A stretch of DNA of 64,000 bases from Plumapathes pennacea. Lineage: Eukaryota > Cnidaria > Anthozoa > Antipatharia > Myriopathidae. Under the pieces are notes generated by a model. That model was not told the origin of the DNA. It was given only the letters and a program-made list of their open reading frames with translations, and did no database searches. The translations under genes were made by a program, and so were the position numbers. Positions within the stretch are counted from its first letter, which is position 1. Each line of letters begins with the position of its first letter. Location: positions 17,920,683 to 17,984,682 of the forward strand of contig OZ038468.1 of assembly GCA_964036295.1 (NCBI GenBank). Direction: 5' to 3'. Positions 11,187 through 22,001 of the stretch are shown here, piece by piece.

Positions 11187-12100
11187 CTTCGTGACATTAT
11201 GGGCGTAAAGGCGACAAACATTCTCCAGGATCGCACAAAAGCAATTGTTGCTAACATAGAAAACTTCGGACGCCCACACAGTATTTTCAGGCACCTACAA
11301 ATAGAATGTTTAGAAACCGTTTTCTTTTTCCTAATTTGTCGTTTTCCTTACCTTTAAAAAAATAGCACTTGTCAGCCTACTTCAGTGAGTTATTATAAAA
11401 ACACTTGGGAGATTGAAAGAACACTAAAGACATATCGAGGAAGTCGTGTTTTGCTATGTATCCTTCACTGTGTAAATTTCTTATTGTTATTCCGATTCTG
11501 ATTTTGATTCGTATACCAGTTACTTTTAAAGGAAGATAATTTAAGTTACTCTCAGCCTACTACACTGTTCGACTGTATGTTCAGGCACCTACAAATAAAA
11601 TGTTTAGAAACTCCGACATGTCTGAATTGTTTCTATAAAGAAATTAGCTACCAGAATCATCATATAATGCTATGACAGGACATAGAGAATCTCTTCTAAT
11701 GGGCAAATCTTAACATTTGCACTACCATTTTGGCATTACTTTAACAAGCTCGCACCTCCTTTGGATGATGCTTCGGCAAAACACCAATCATGGTCAAAAG
11801 TTGTTGGGACGCTTCCCTTACGCACATCCAGAGCACAGTGTAAATCCGTACAACCCATGGGGTCCTATGATTTTTGTTTTCAAGTCCTTCCCCCTCCTCT
11901 CCATCCATTGTTGCCCCGTGGTGCAGCTATAAGCCGAACCACGCTCAACTACCCAACATTGAATGAGGGTGGGGGGGTAAACTTGAAATTGTCCCAATAA
12001 TTTTGACCATGACTGTTGGCCTCACTATCACCACTGAAGGGATAATGGAATTAACACTGTGCCAACCAATGGCTATACTCATGGGGTTGTAATCATGGAG
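11187..12100. other. Downstream flank of the Rab-like frame, unit B1
   Basis: Counterpart of 3640-4740, somewhat shorter. Short frames at 11717-12000 are open on the plus strand but show no family resemblance and differ between sub-types. I do not call a gene. Confidence 0.45.
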
Positions 12101-12757
12101 ACGAATTTAGCCGACCTGTGGTATACCTTTTCAATTTGGTTGATGTTTGGTTTGAGGATTCCTTGCACTCTAGCATATTCCAACTGCGAACCTGACACTT
12201 AATCTTTTGGAAGAATATTGAATGATTACAGTGCAGACGCACAGTGTGCCCCCAACTGGAATATTGTTTATCAATTACAGTCCCATCCCCAGTTGGACAA
12301 TCATTGACTATATATTCCTAGAGTTGTAATCATGAAGACAAATTTTACCGACCTTTCCTGTACCATTTCAATTTGGTTGATAAAATAGAAAGTTTGTAAG
12401 TTTTGTTGATTTTGTTTGTAAGTTACATGATCTCGTGACCTTTCGTACGCTCTTCTTCGGTGGCATTGTTGGTTATTATTTTCAACAGAAACTAGGAATA
12501 AAATGGGATGCCGTGATCTATTTTTGTTTATAAATGTATAAACAGTTCGCACAACTTCCAGCTAAGCCGTTATACGTTTGTTTCTCAGTGGTCGCATCAG
12601 AACAACTGCTGTTAATTTATATCTTCGTCCGAGTTATCGTTTTCGCACATCACTATTTGGAGACTCGTTTTTTTAGTCGCATTGCTCTTCTTTGGAATAA
12701 TTTACCACTTAGTAACCCGTCAGTCAGCAACCTGAATTCTATTTTAATATGCTGAAC
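12101..12757. mobile_element. Old LINE remnants (B1)
   Basis: Same pieces as at 4741-5400: minus-strand RT C-terminal blocks, then a plus-strand block ending LLWNNLPLSNPSVSNLNS before a stop near 12755. Degenerate and shared by all units. Confidence 0.6.
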
Positions 12758-13464
12758 ACTATGTTTGATACGGACACGCAGATCTTAGAATAATGTGTGT
12801 CCTACTACTGTAGGACCATTGGAAGACCTTTCTGCTGTTGAGAATTTTAGTTAGCTATGTATATTTACAAACTTTTAAAATTGTCTTATCTTCCCGCAGT
12901 TCACTTCTATTACATTTTAATTTTTAACTTTTACACATGGTTACCCCCCTGGGTTTGTCTATGAGGCTACAATGGACTGGAGGACTTTGGACAAGTGATC
13001 ACTGAGACGTTGTATCATATCATACAAGCCGTACTTTCTTACTTGCTCTAGGTCCCTTATAGCGAATAGTTTCAGTTTCAATTTCAGTTTATTTTTTGCC
13101 AACTGTCACACTAACGGTAATACACAAATAATAAGGCAGGGAAGCCCAAAAAGAAGCCCCCAGGCTTATAAAGTTTTGGGCTCCCTTTTACAAAATAAAT
13201 ATGGCAAAACAGTCATGGCATACGGAAGTATTAATTATTGGCATATTGGTTACACTAGCATTTAAACAAAATAAGACATAATGTGAATAGTGGCTCAAGT
13301 AAGCGAAAAGAAATAGTTTTTCAATTGATATTGGAAGGATGACATATTTTTAGAATTGCGAATATTGAGGCTAAGAGTATTAAAGAATAATGGAGAATAA
13401 TGGAGAATAGTAGACAACCGTCCGCTACGTATCAATTGGCGTTTTGACGGCATCGTCGGTCTGA
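12758..13464. other. 3' flank of receptor copy B1
   Basis: Non-coding. It holds the conserved hairpin near 13139-13190 with a longer loop than in A1, and the AATAAA motif (minus strand) near 13087. Confidence 0.45.
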
Positions 13465-14862
13465 CTAATTGATTATCTCCCATCCCTGGAAAACAATCCT
13501 AGTGCAACGAGATACATACTTTACAAAAATAATAACGCAATAAAAGAACTGTGAAAGTAAAGCCATTCCCACAAGAAACAAAAACAGCAATGGAGTAATA
13601 GCCAGAAGTATGATTTCAATCCACTGAAACAGTTTTATGGTTTCCTCTTCCAGGTCGGAGTGTTGTGTACTGTTGGACAGAAACGCTGCCTGACTGAGGC
13701 TTTTTACGGCGATGATCACCAACCCAGTAAGCGAGAGGGTTTCTATGACGTTTAATTTCCAATCTGCGAAAGGCTTCACCCACACGTGATGGGTGAGGGC
13801 GAAGACACAAACAATGGACATGAACGTCATGCGTGGCAAGGGATCGGGAATAACAACATACAGCACGATTAAGATTAAACGTCGAAGAACAAGAACGCCT
13901 TCCCAGTAAATTACACCGCAGCTGTTTCCCTCCAAACAGGGCTTCCGGAAGGGACCGTAAAGCACTTCCAAGGTGCACAACCTATTATCGTTCAAAGAGC
14001 CTTGGACCCGAGGAACAGCACAAGTCTCATTGACATCTGAGTTTAAGGTAATTTCAGATGCTCTAACGTCTTTTCGGTTGCGAAGATGATTTATCGCCCA
14101 ATACAGAAGGAGAGGGAGTGGTAGAACACATGCGCACAGAAACTGCACGGCCGACACCGATCCTTTCACCAGCAGTTTTGTTCCAAAAACTAGGACCAGG
14201 CTAAAAGGAAACACAAAACCAATCACAAGTATAATGCTTAGGATCTGCCACCAGTGGCCGACGTAGCATTTGACATTCCCATCGTAGAAGGAGCGATACG
14301 TCGATTCTAGCTGAACACAGTATGACATTTTCATAGTAGTTCTTGCCAGAGTGGAATAGCCAAGCAGGAACACCTCGACAATGGCCCCAAAGTAACGACC
14401 GGCTGGGGCGAAAATGGGACTTCTCTTTTTCAACTTGTTCAGTACTGCGTGAGCCAAGTAAACCAGTGCGATACAAAGTATGACAGCAAAGACTTGGGAA
14501 AAGTGAAGAATGAGTTTGTGGATCACTTTAAGCCCGACGACTGGGCAAATGAAGCCCGGCTTCTGAACGTTTAAGATTTTAAAATTAAACAAACCAATCA
14601 GTGGCACAATAGCGCGCAGTTTCAAGAGAAGCAATGGGTTGTCAGAAATCATCAATAAATCTGCCATCTGATAAAAGTAGAACAGCACTTTGATGTATCC
14701 TCCCCCTTGAGTGTCTGTTGTATCTTCGGGTACGCCGTCATTTTGTTTGAACCAGGGGATCTTCCTTCGCAGAATCGACCAAAGTGGCGGCTTTTGTATC
14801 AGATAAACTGCAAATGCCAAGGAGAAAAGCATCGCTATAAATTGGCCAGAACCAACAATCAC
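13465..14862 (-). pseudogene. Truncated and frameshifted receptor copy, unit B1
   Basis: The frame is open for 465 codons and matches the membrane block of the complete receptor, ending in the same C-terminus (VFQGWEIIN) as copy B2. It shares the truncation junction with copies A1 and A2. Its homologous ATG (14897-14899) is out of frame because of a 4-bp insertion near 14836-14842. The open frame therefore starts inside the first membrane segment at an ATG reading MIVGSGQF. Substitutions relative to B2 cluster to the right of about 13950, so this end has a different history from the near-identical body of the unit. Likely a pseudogene or a conversion donor. Confidence 0.6.
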
Positions 14863-14913
14863 GGCAGTCTTTCTCTGCTCTGCATTCGGCGGAAAGCATG
14901 AAAGTTTCTGAGT

Positions 14914-15224
14914 TTCAAAGTTCTAAATGACTGCCGCAGTGTTTTGGAGATAATTCTAAATTCTCCCATTTCGAGCGCCACACTAAGTTATATAATTTTC
15001 ACCCTCTGCCGCCTTGTAAATGGAGGGTTTTTAAAACACTAAGACTTATTCGAATACGCAGTTCAACGAACGTGGAGGCCCGCGGAAACGGTTCCGAACT
15101 TCCACATACCAAAGTTGAGCAAATTATAAAATGTGGCCCTGAGCCAGTTCGAGTACCTACTCCTGCAAAAGTAATTTTCACAAACTCGCGAGCTTACAGC
15201 TGCCTTGCTGCTTTAATTAATAAT
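14914..15224. other. Unit leader, left part (A2)
   Basis: Same leader as in the other units up to the transposon insertion point in CTTTAATTAAT. Nothing coding is recognised. Confidence 0.45.
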
Positions 15225-15368
15225 GGTAATAGGACTGAGTGGAGTCCGATTCGGTCTGTAATCATACGAGTGATTACGAAATCGGACGACCGCGCTTCGC
15301 GGGAGTCCGATTTCGTAATCACGAGTATGATTACAGACCGACATCGGACGACACGAAGTCCTCTTACC
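15225..15368. mobile_element. 144-bp foldback element nested in the A2 insertion
   Basis: A near-perfect hairpin: arms start GGTAATAGGACTGAG and end GAAGTCCTCTTACC, with inner arms TCGGTCTGTAATCATAC...GTATGATTACAGACCGA around a short GC-rich loop. AATTAAT flanks it on both sides, consistent with a target duplication. It has no coding capacity. It sits at the left end of the larger inverted-repeat element that follows. Other units lack it. Confidence 0.85.
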
Positions 15369-15369
15369 A

Positions 15370-16399
15370 ATTAATCATAAATATTACAATTTCTGAGAAT
15401 GAAATGATCATATAGCTTCAGCGTCTTCTCCTTTACTATACATAAAAACAAAGCATCAAGAAGTACTTCATCGCCGATCGATTTTAACACGCGCGTACAC
15501 ACGGCTCGGCGTTTGTAAACACGCCGCTTGTTCGTAGTCATCTAGCTGTCAGTTATATCAACTTAAAATACTTGAGAGAAAGAAGAAACTAATTTACCCA
15601 ATGATTTGAGTTGAATGTGGATTTTTGAAGTAAAAGTAAAAAATGTGTAAGTTCTGTACACTAGAAATCAATAAACCCATCACGAACTCACAAATTGAAA
15701 GACAGTTTCTTTCGACTTTTCAGGTTCACATTTTTTAACATAACAGGTACTTTGAAACTCAGAATACTAGTTTATTTTTTTCACAAAAGTTTACTCCGAA
15801 GCATTCAAAGGAAATATTCAAGACTGAAAAAATCTGTATCTTAGCGGGTCGGCACAGCAAATACAATTAACTTACCGATTTCTTGACGGCTTAATTCTCG
15901 AGGAGCGTTTGTCCATCACAGTCCATCACAACAAAGTTAAGTTTCTTCCATGATTTTGAAATGAATTAACGACGTTCATTGACATTGGCCGAGCCGTAAG
16001 TTTCAGAGTGTCTATAGCACACCATGCTGGCGATGTCGTGAACTAAACAAACGCGCCCGACCGGCGAAAATTTCCTGTCTTCTTTCGTTACATAGTGACT
16101 GTTCACGTTCTTTGACTGACCACAAACTGTTCCTTGCATGTTAAGTTGTCCAAGAATTAACAAAATTCGCCTTTCGAGATGCCACAAACTCACACCGGCA
16201 ATAGAGTTTTCCACTGAAAATCAGTGTAACACTGATTGGTGCATTTAAATTTCACTCTTGCTTATGATTGGTCAAGCCAACTGTCCGATTACAGAACAAA
16301 GAAGTATCCGATTACAGAACAATAGGTGTCCAATTAATGATTAATCGGGGGGTTTATGAACCAATCACATTCGAGGAAATTGTAATATTTATGATTAAT
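15370..16399. mobile_element. 1.03-kb non-autonomous DNA element with 24-bp terminal inverted repeats
   Basis: Perfect 24-bp inverted ends lie at 15370-15393 and 16376-16399 (core CATAAATATTACAATTTC). Sequence resumes at 16400 exactly where the other units continue. ATTAAT abuts both sides and may be the target duplication. There is no transposase frame. A minus-strand frame of 82 codons at 15966-16214 is open, but I do not recognise it; it could be captured host sequence. The superfamily is not assigned. Confidence 0.8.
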
Positions 16400-16707
16400 A
16401 TTGCAACTATTTCTTCTGGTGCATGTCTGCTTGTTTTTGTTATGTATTTATCACGTGACCACAACACCCTCAAAACATTTTTTTTAAGTATTTTTAACAC
16501 CAGAGTCGAAATAACATACTCACTTTTTAGTCGAGCCGCAAACTCTCAACCTCGTTCCCAGGGCTCCGCGTAAGGAGCCCCCGAACTATGGGGTGCAGGC
16601 TGGAAATCTGCAAAATTTGTTTATAGTTTGGCGTTGTTTGGGATCATTGGAAGTGTTTTAATGCATGACATTTTCCTTCCCCGTGGTGTGCCTCAACTTG
16701 AAGAGTT
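16400..16707. other. Unit leader, right part (A2)
   Basis: Resumes the shared leader at ATTGCAACTATTTC after the insertion and runs to the Ran-binding pseudogene. Nothing coding is recognised. Confidence 0.45.
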
Positions 16708-17150
16708 ATGGCACAAAGCAAATACCCTGGGTGCCAGGGAGGTTACTCGTTCTCGGAATCTCCAAGGGGCGTCGGCGAGATCAAGTTGCTGCGGGACCGC
16801 GGAACTGGCTGCGGGCGAGTCATCATGAGGCGGGACCAGATCAATAAGCTCTGCGCTAACCATATCGTCAATGCAGACGCGGAGTCTAAACCTAACGTCG
16901 GCTCCGACCGCTCCTGGGTGTGGAACGCGCTCGATTACCCATAGGTCGATGCAAAACCAGAACAGCTTGCCGTAAGTTTCAAGAATCCAGACCTCGCTAC
17001 CCACTTTAAGGTCGTATTTGATGAGGTGAAGCAGCGCCGTTTGGAGAATAATAAAACTCCTTAAGCAGCAGTCCTCGAAAAAGACTTTTCTCTTGGCGAG
17101 AGCGATGCTACAGATGGAACACCTGTGTCTCTCTTCACTCGGCTTAACCA
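16708..17150 (+). pseudogene. Ran-binding domain pseudogene, unit A2
   Basis: Same broken RanBD, with the same in-frame TAG after ALDYP at about 16942-16944 as in A1, plus small deletions near 17090-17130. The sharing of the TAG between A and B units shows the copy was already broken when the array arose. Confidence 0.78.
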
Positions 17151-18914
17151 CGGGCGGAGGGGCTGGGGCGATTGTTACGATTGCCAGGATACGAAGCAAA
17201 CAGACAAATCACAAAAAATTGTAAATTGTTACGACGTGAGACAGTTCGGATCAATAGCAGGGTCATTTCACTAAGTATGCAGGAACAACAGTGAAGCCCC
17301 GGCAACATAAATCTTTTATGCTTGCAGATGTTTCATTTGAAGGTCGCTGTTTTGGTTATGTATACTTATCGAAGAAGATGTATGATGTTAGTGCGATTGT
17401 AGAATGTTGAATCAAATGGATTGTCATTGTCTGCAGACTAGTTTAGTTGTGCAACACGGACTCACTAAAGAGTGGAATCATGGAACCATGGAAATAAAGT
17501 GAGTACTTCCAGTTTATTATAAATATGGCAATAATAGATAGATAGGTGGGTTGCAAAGTTTTTGCTGAAGATAACCACTCTAATCCACTGCGCTTCACCA
17601 ACTAACAACACTGGAAAAACCAATAACTGACAAAGTAACTGTTTTTTCAAGTACAATCGAACCTCGTTATTTCGAACTCGATTAATTCTAAGTCCCCGTT
17701 ATTTCGAAGTCAAGCCAAATCCCCTTGGATTTAGTTTTTCAGTCATTTACTATCGGCTATTTCGAAACCCGCTGTTCTCTGCCGGTTCGATTGTATGTGG
17801 CAACGAAAATTGTTTCTTGCCGGTCTAAAGAAAAAGTAGTTACGTTTTTTTAATCAAAGACTGGCTCCCATTTTCTACCCTAGATGTCGAGCTAAAGCCT
17901 CGTGCATACGTTGCACAATTCAGGTGGAGGTTCTGTTAATAATTTATTAGTACTTTTGATACTATGCGCGGAACAACGGCGTTGCTCCATCAACATAATT
18001 CGTTTATGAGTGAAGATGTTTCATTTCAAGGTCGCTGTTTTGGTCATGTCAGTTTTTTATATAAAAGACTGGCTCCCATTTTCTACCCCTAGATGTCGAT
18101 CTAAAGCCTCGTTCATACGTCGAACAATCGTTAAGTTTACAGTTCAGGTCGAACTCTATTTTGTGTGTTTGTGTGGAGGTTCTTCTAATAATATATTACT
18201 TTTGCTGCGCAGGTGAAATTTATATGACCGCACGCAACAGTGTATCTCGGCGCGGTAAATTACTGGCTTTATTTCACCTCATATTTTAGTTCATACACTT
18301 TTCGAATGGTTGTGAAAATTTATATTCGAGTCTGGAGGTATCAGGAAAATATCTTAACTGTTGTCAGTCCGAATAAGAGTTAGTAGAAACGGACGATGAA
18401 TAAACGCAACTTCGGTTTACTAATTGTTTACAAAATAGTCATATAAGATCTTATTCCATAGTTTAGTGTGTAACAGCGGACTGGAAGTTTTTATGAGTTG
18501 CTCAAATTTTAAACTCGCCGATTTCCTACCTTGTCGGCAGATAGTTTAAATCTAACGATCTCATCCAGCCAAGAAATACCCTAAACTCGACAAGGAGTTA
18601 TTTGATAAATGGAATAAAGAATGGTAACAATGTCGTGGGGAGTTTCTTTCACTCGATTGTTCCATTTTCACCGACGGTATAAACCCTTTCTTTGAGGAAA
18701 GAGAGTTGCATCTACTACTATACCTTCATAAAGTTTTGATGCATCGTTTAGAGTGGTACCCAGGTAGTAGGCATCTTGTTTCAGAAAACCTGCCTTGCGA
18801 TACCTGATCAAATGGGAAATATTGCCTCATATATCGAGCACAGGCCTCGCAGCTCAGCCACACGGCCTGGTTGCATGCGCATTGACTGGGTGGACTAACT
18901 TCGCCCTTCACAAG
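17151..18914. other. Non-coding part of unit A2 upstream of the Rab-like frame
   Basis: Matches 1288-3087. It contains the shortened GATA tract (about 17538), the pogo-like MITE and the same internal duplication. There is no gene. Confidence 0.5.
17654..17793. mobile_element. Pogo/Tigger-like MITE (A2)
   Basis: Same 140-bp element, ends and TA flanks as at 1864-2003, almost unchanged. Confidence 0.75.
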
Positions 18915-19526
18915 ATGGCTTTCTTTAATATAGATGCTTTGAGAAATGTTTTCTACCGTTTTCGGAACACTGTGGTTCCATTTCTTTGCTATCCTCGTGT
19001 AAGTTCGACACGCGTGAAACCCACAAAGGAATATGATTACCTGTTCAATGTATATTTTGAGGCCTTTGAGCCTTCCAACTTTGGGAACCATCGTTCACAG
19101 CCGTTGCTTGCAACAAATTCGTTTGTTCCCAACACAGAAAACCTCGGAACAGTCGGCATTAGCACCTATACAATGCATAGCAAGGTGGTCAAACTGCTAT
19201 GGACTAAAAGGGAGTTTCAACCATACTACGCTCACGCTCTGGTCTTGCTGTATGACACCGCCAACAGAGAAAGTCTTGATAAGATGGTTCGTTGGCTGGA
19301 TCAAGCACCAAATAGCTCAGGAAAATACAAGATTCTAATTGGCAAGCGCGACAGCAACCAAGAACGTCAAGTGGATTTTGAAGAAGGAAAAGATATCGCC
19401 GAGAGGAACAACATGGAGCAATTTTTCGAGGTCGACATTCAAGATAAAGAAAATGTCGAGCGTGCGATGAAGACCATGGCGAATGTTTTGATAAGAAAGC
19501 ATGGAGATAAGACATTGATGCCTTAA
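18915..19526 (+). CDS. Rab-like pseudo-GTPase with extended N-terminus, unit A2
   Basis: From MAF at 18915 the frame reads about 36 extra codons (FNIDALRN...STRVKP) before TKEYDYLF. The B copies go straight from MAF to TKEYDYLF. The frame remains open further upstream to 18795. The rest matches the other copies: no G1 loop, G3 reduced to WTKRE, GKRD in place of NKxD, no prenylation cysteines. The extra 108 bp is a multiple of three, so it was inserted here or lost in B without breaking the frame; it shows no clear intron borders. The ending is HGDKTLMP, as in B. Confidence 0.65.
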   Translation: MAFFNIDALRNVFYRFRNTVVPFLCYPRVSSTRVKPTKEYDYLFNVYFEAFEPSNFGNHRSQPLLATNSFVPNTENLGTVGISTYTMHSKVVKLLWTKREFQPYYAHALVLLYDTANRESLDKMVRWLDQAPNSSGKYKILIGKRDSNQERQVDFEEGKDIAERNNMEQFFEVDIQDKENVERAMKTMANVLIRKHGDKTLMP

Positions 19527-19802
19527 CTTCGTGACATTATGGGCGTAAAGGCGACAAACATTCTCCAGGATCGCACAAAAGCAATTGTTGCTAACAGAAA
19601 ACTTCGGACGCCCAGACAGTATTTTCAGGCACCTACAAATGGAATGTTTAGAAACCTTTTTTTTTTCCTAATCTGTCGTTTTCCTTACCTTTAAAAAAAA
19701 TAGCAATTGTCAGCCTACTTCAGTGAGTTATTATAGAAACACTTGGGAAATTGAAAGAACACTAAAGACATATCGAGGAAGTCGTGTTTTGCTTATATAT
19801 CC

Positions 19803-20637
19803 TGCACCGTGAGCAATGTGGGGTTTCCATGTTACATGTTCGTCTATTATAACACCCAGAAAGACAGTTTCAGCAACCTTCTTGATAGGAATGCTGTTTA
19901 TAAAGACTGGAACATTAAGTGTTTCCCTTTTCTGTCTTGGCTTAAAAATCATATAATTAGATTTCTTAATATTCAGTGATAGTTTATTGCATTTAAACCA
20001 GTCAGTGATTTTGTTCTTTTCACAGTTGACAGATTGAGAAAGGACGCTCAAATTTTTGTGTGAGAAAAACAGGTTCGTGTCATCAGCAAATAAAATGATT
20101 TCGAGTATATCGGAGGCGTTACAAAAGTCATTGATGTAGAGTAAGAAGAGAAGTGGTCCGAGTATAGACCCTTGAGGGACTCCACACTTAGTAATCTTTG
20201 GTTGCGAGCAATGACCATTAAATTGAACAAACTGATATCTTTCTGAAAAATAATCTTTGATCCAATCAAGTGCACACCACGGATTCCGTAGTGTTCTAGC
20301 TTATCGAATAAGATACTGAAATTAACGGTATCGAATGCCTTTGAAAGATCAAGGAAAATTCCTATTGTATATTATTCTTTTTTGTCTATTGCAGAGGATA
20401 TTTTTTCGAATAGATTTAGGAGTGCAAAGGAGGTGGAATGATTTTTCCGAAATCCGAATTGATTTTGGTAAAAATATTGTTCTTATCTAAGTACCTAAGA
20501 ATACGATTATACAAGACTCTTTCTAGAAGTTTGAAGAAGACAGGTAAGATGGATACTGGTCTATATTAGTAAATAAGTGCTGGTCTCCGGCCTTAAATAT
20601 GGGAATCACACGTCCAATCTTCATTTGTTTCCTTCGC
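19803..20637 (-). mobile_element. LINE reverse-transcriptase fragment replacing part of unit A2
   Basis: The minus strand encodes a broken RT domain of a CR1/Jockey-like non-LTR element. From high to low coordinates: [70 protein letters not shown], the catalytic FADD near 20077-20090, then KLSLNIKKSNYMIFK and FLGVIIDEHVTW. A 1-bp frameshift near 20465 and a stop near 20373 disable it, and endonuclease and 3' end are missing. It occupies about 835 bp where other units have about 840 bp of unrelated sequence (compare 3900-4740), so insertion came with deletion. Confidence 0.85.
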
Positions 20638-21292
20638 AAATTTAGCCGACCTGTGGTATACCTTTTCAATTTGGTTGATGTTTGGTTTGAGGATTCCTTG
20701 CACTCTAGTATATTCCAACTGCGGACCTGACACTGAATATTTTGGAAGAATATTGAATGATTACAGTGCAGACGCACAGTGTGCCCCCAACTGGAATATT
20801 GTTTACCAATAACAGTCCCATCCCCAGTTGGACAATCATTGGCTATATATTCCTAGAGTTGTAATCATGAAGACAAATTTTGCCGACCTTTCCTGTACCA
20901 TTTCAATTTGGTAGATGAAATAAAAAGTTTGTAAGTTTTGTTGATTTTGTTTGTAAGTTACGTGATCTCGTGACTTTTCGTACGCTCTTCTTCGGTGGCA
21001 TTGTTGGTTATTATTTTCAACAGAAATTAGGAATAGAATGGGATGCCGTGATCTATTTTTGTTTCTAAATGTATAAACAGTTCGCACAACTTCCAGCTAA
21101 GCCGTTATACGTTTGTTTCTCAATGGTCGCATCAGAACAACTGCTGTTAATTGATATCTTCGTCCGAGTTATCATTTTCGCACATCACTATTTGGAGACT
21201 CGTTTTTTTAGTCGCATTGCTCTTCTTTGGAATAATTTACCACTTAGTAACCCGTCAGTCAGCAACCTGAATTCTATTTTAATATGCTGAAC
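20638..21292. mobile_element. Old LINE remnants (A2)
   Basis: Same degenerate pieces as in A1 (4741-5400), directly right of the younger LINE fragment. The plus-strand block ends LLWNNLPLSNPSVSNLNS before a stop near 21290. Confidence 0.6.
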
Positions 21293-22001
21293 ACTATGTT
21301 TGATACGGACACGCAGATCTTAGAATAATGTGTGTCCTACTATTGTAGGACCATTGGAAGACCTTTCTGCTGTTGAGAATTTTAGTTAGCTATGTATATT
21401 TACAAACTTTTAAAATTTTCTTATCTTCCCGCAGTTCACTTCTATTACATTTTAATTTTTAACTTTTACACATGGTTACCCCCCTGGGTTTGCCTATGAG
21501 GCTACAATGGACTGGAGGACTCTGGACAAGTGATCACTGAGACGTTGTATCATATCATACAAGCCGTACTTTCTTACTTGCTCTAGGTCCCTTATAGCGA
21601 ATAGTTTCAGTTTCAATTTCAGTTTATTTTTTTGCCAACTGCCACACTAACGGTAATGCACAAATAATAAGGCAGGGAAGCCCAAAAAGAAGCCCCCAGG
21701 CTTATAACGTTTTGGGCTCCCTTTTACAAAACAAATATGGCAAAACAGTCATGGCATATGGAAATATTAATTATTGGCATATTGGTTACACTCTAGCATT
21801 TAAACAAAATAAGACATAATGTGAATAGTGGCTCAAGTAAGCAAAAAGAAATAGTTTTTCAATTGATATTGGAAGGATGACATATTTTTAGAATTGCGAA
21901 TATTGAGGCTAAGAGTATTAAAGAATAATGGAGAATAATGGAGAATAGTAGACAACCGTCCGCTACGTATCAATTGGCGTTTTGACGTATCGTTGGTCTA
22001 A
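21293..22001. other. 3' flank of receptor copy A2
   Basis: Non-coding, with the conserved hairpin near 21672-21722 and an AATAAA motif on the minus strand near 21623. Confidence 0.45.

Noticed and set aside
11717-12000. Overlapping short plus-strand frames downstream of the Rab-like gene
   Set aside because: Not conserved between A and B sub-types and without recognisable features.
16693-17199. Minus-strand frame of 168 codons opposite the A2 Ran-binding pseudogene
   Set aside because: The plus strand has clear RanBD homology; the antisense frame is disrupted in the other units.
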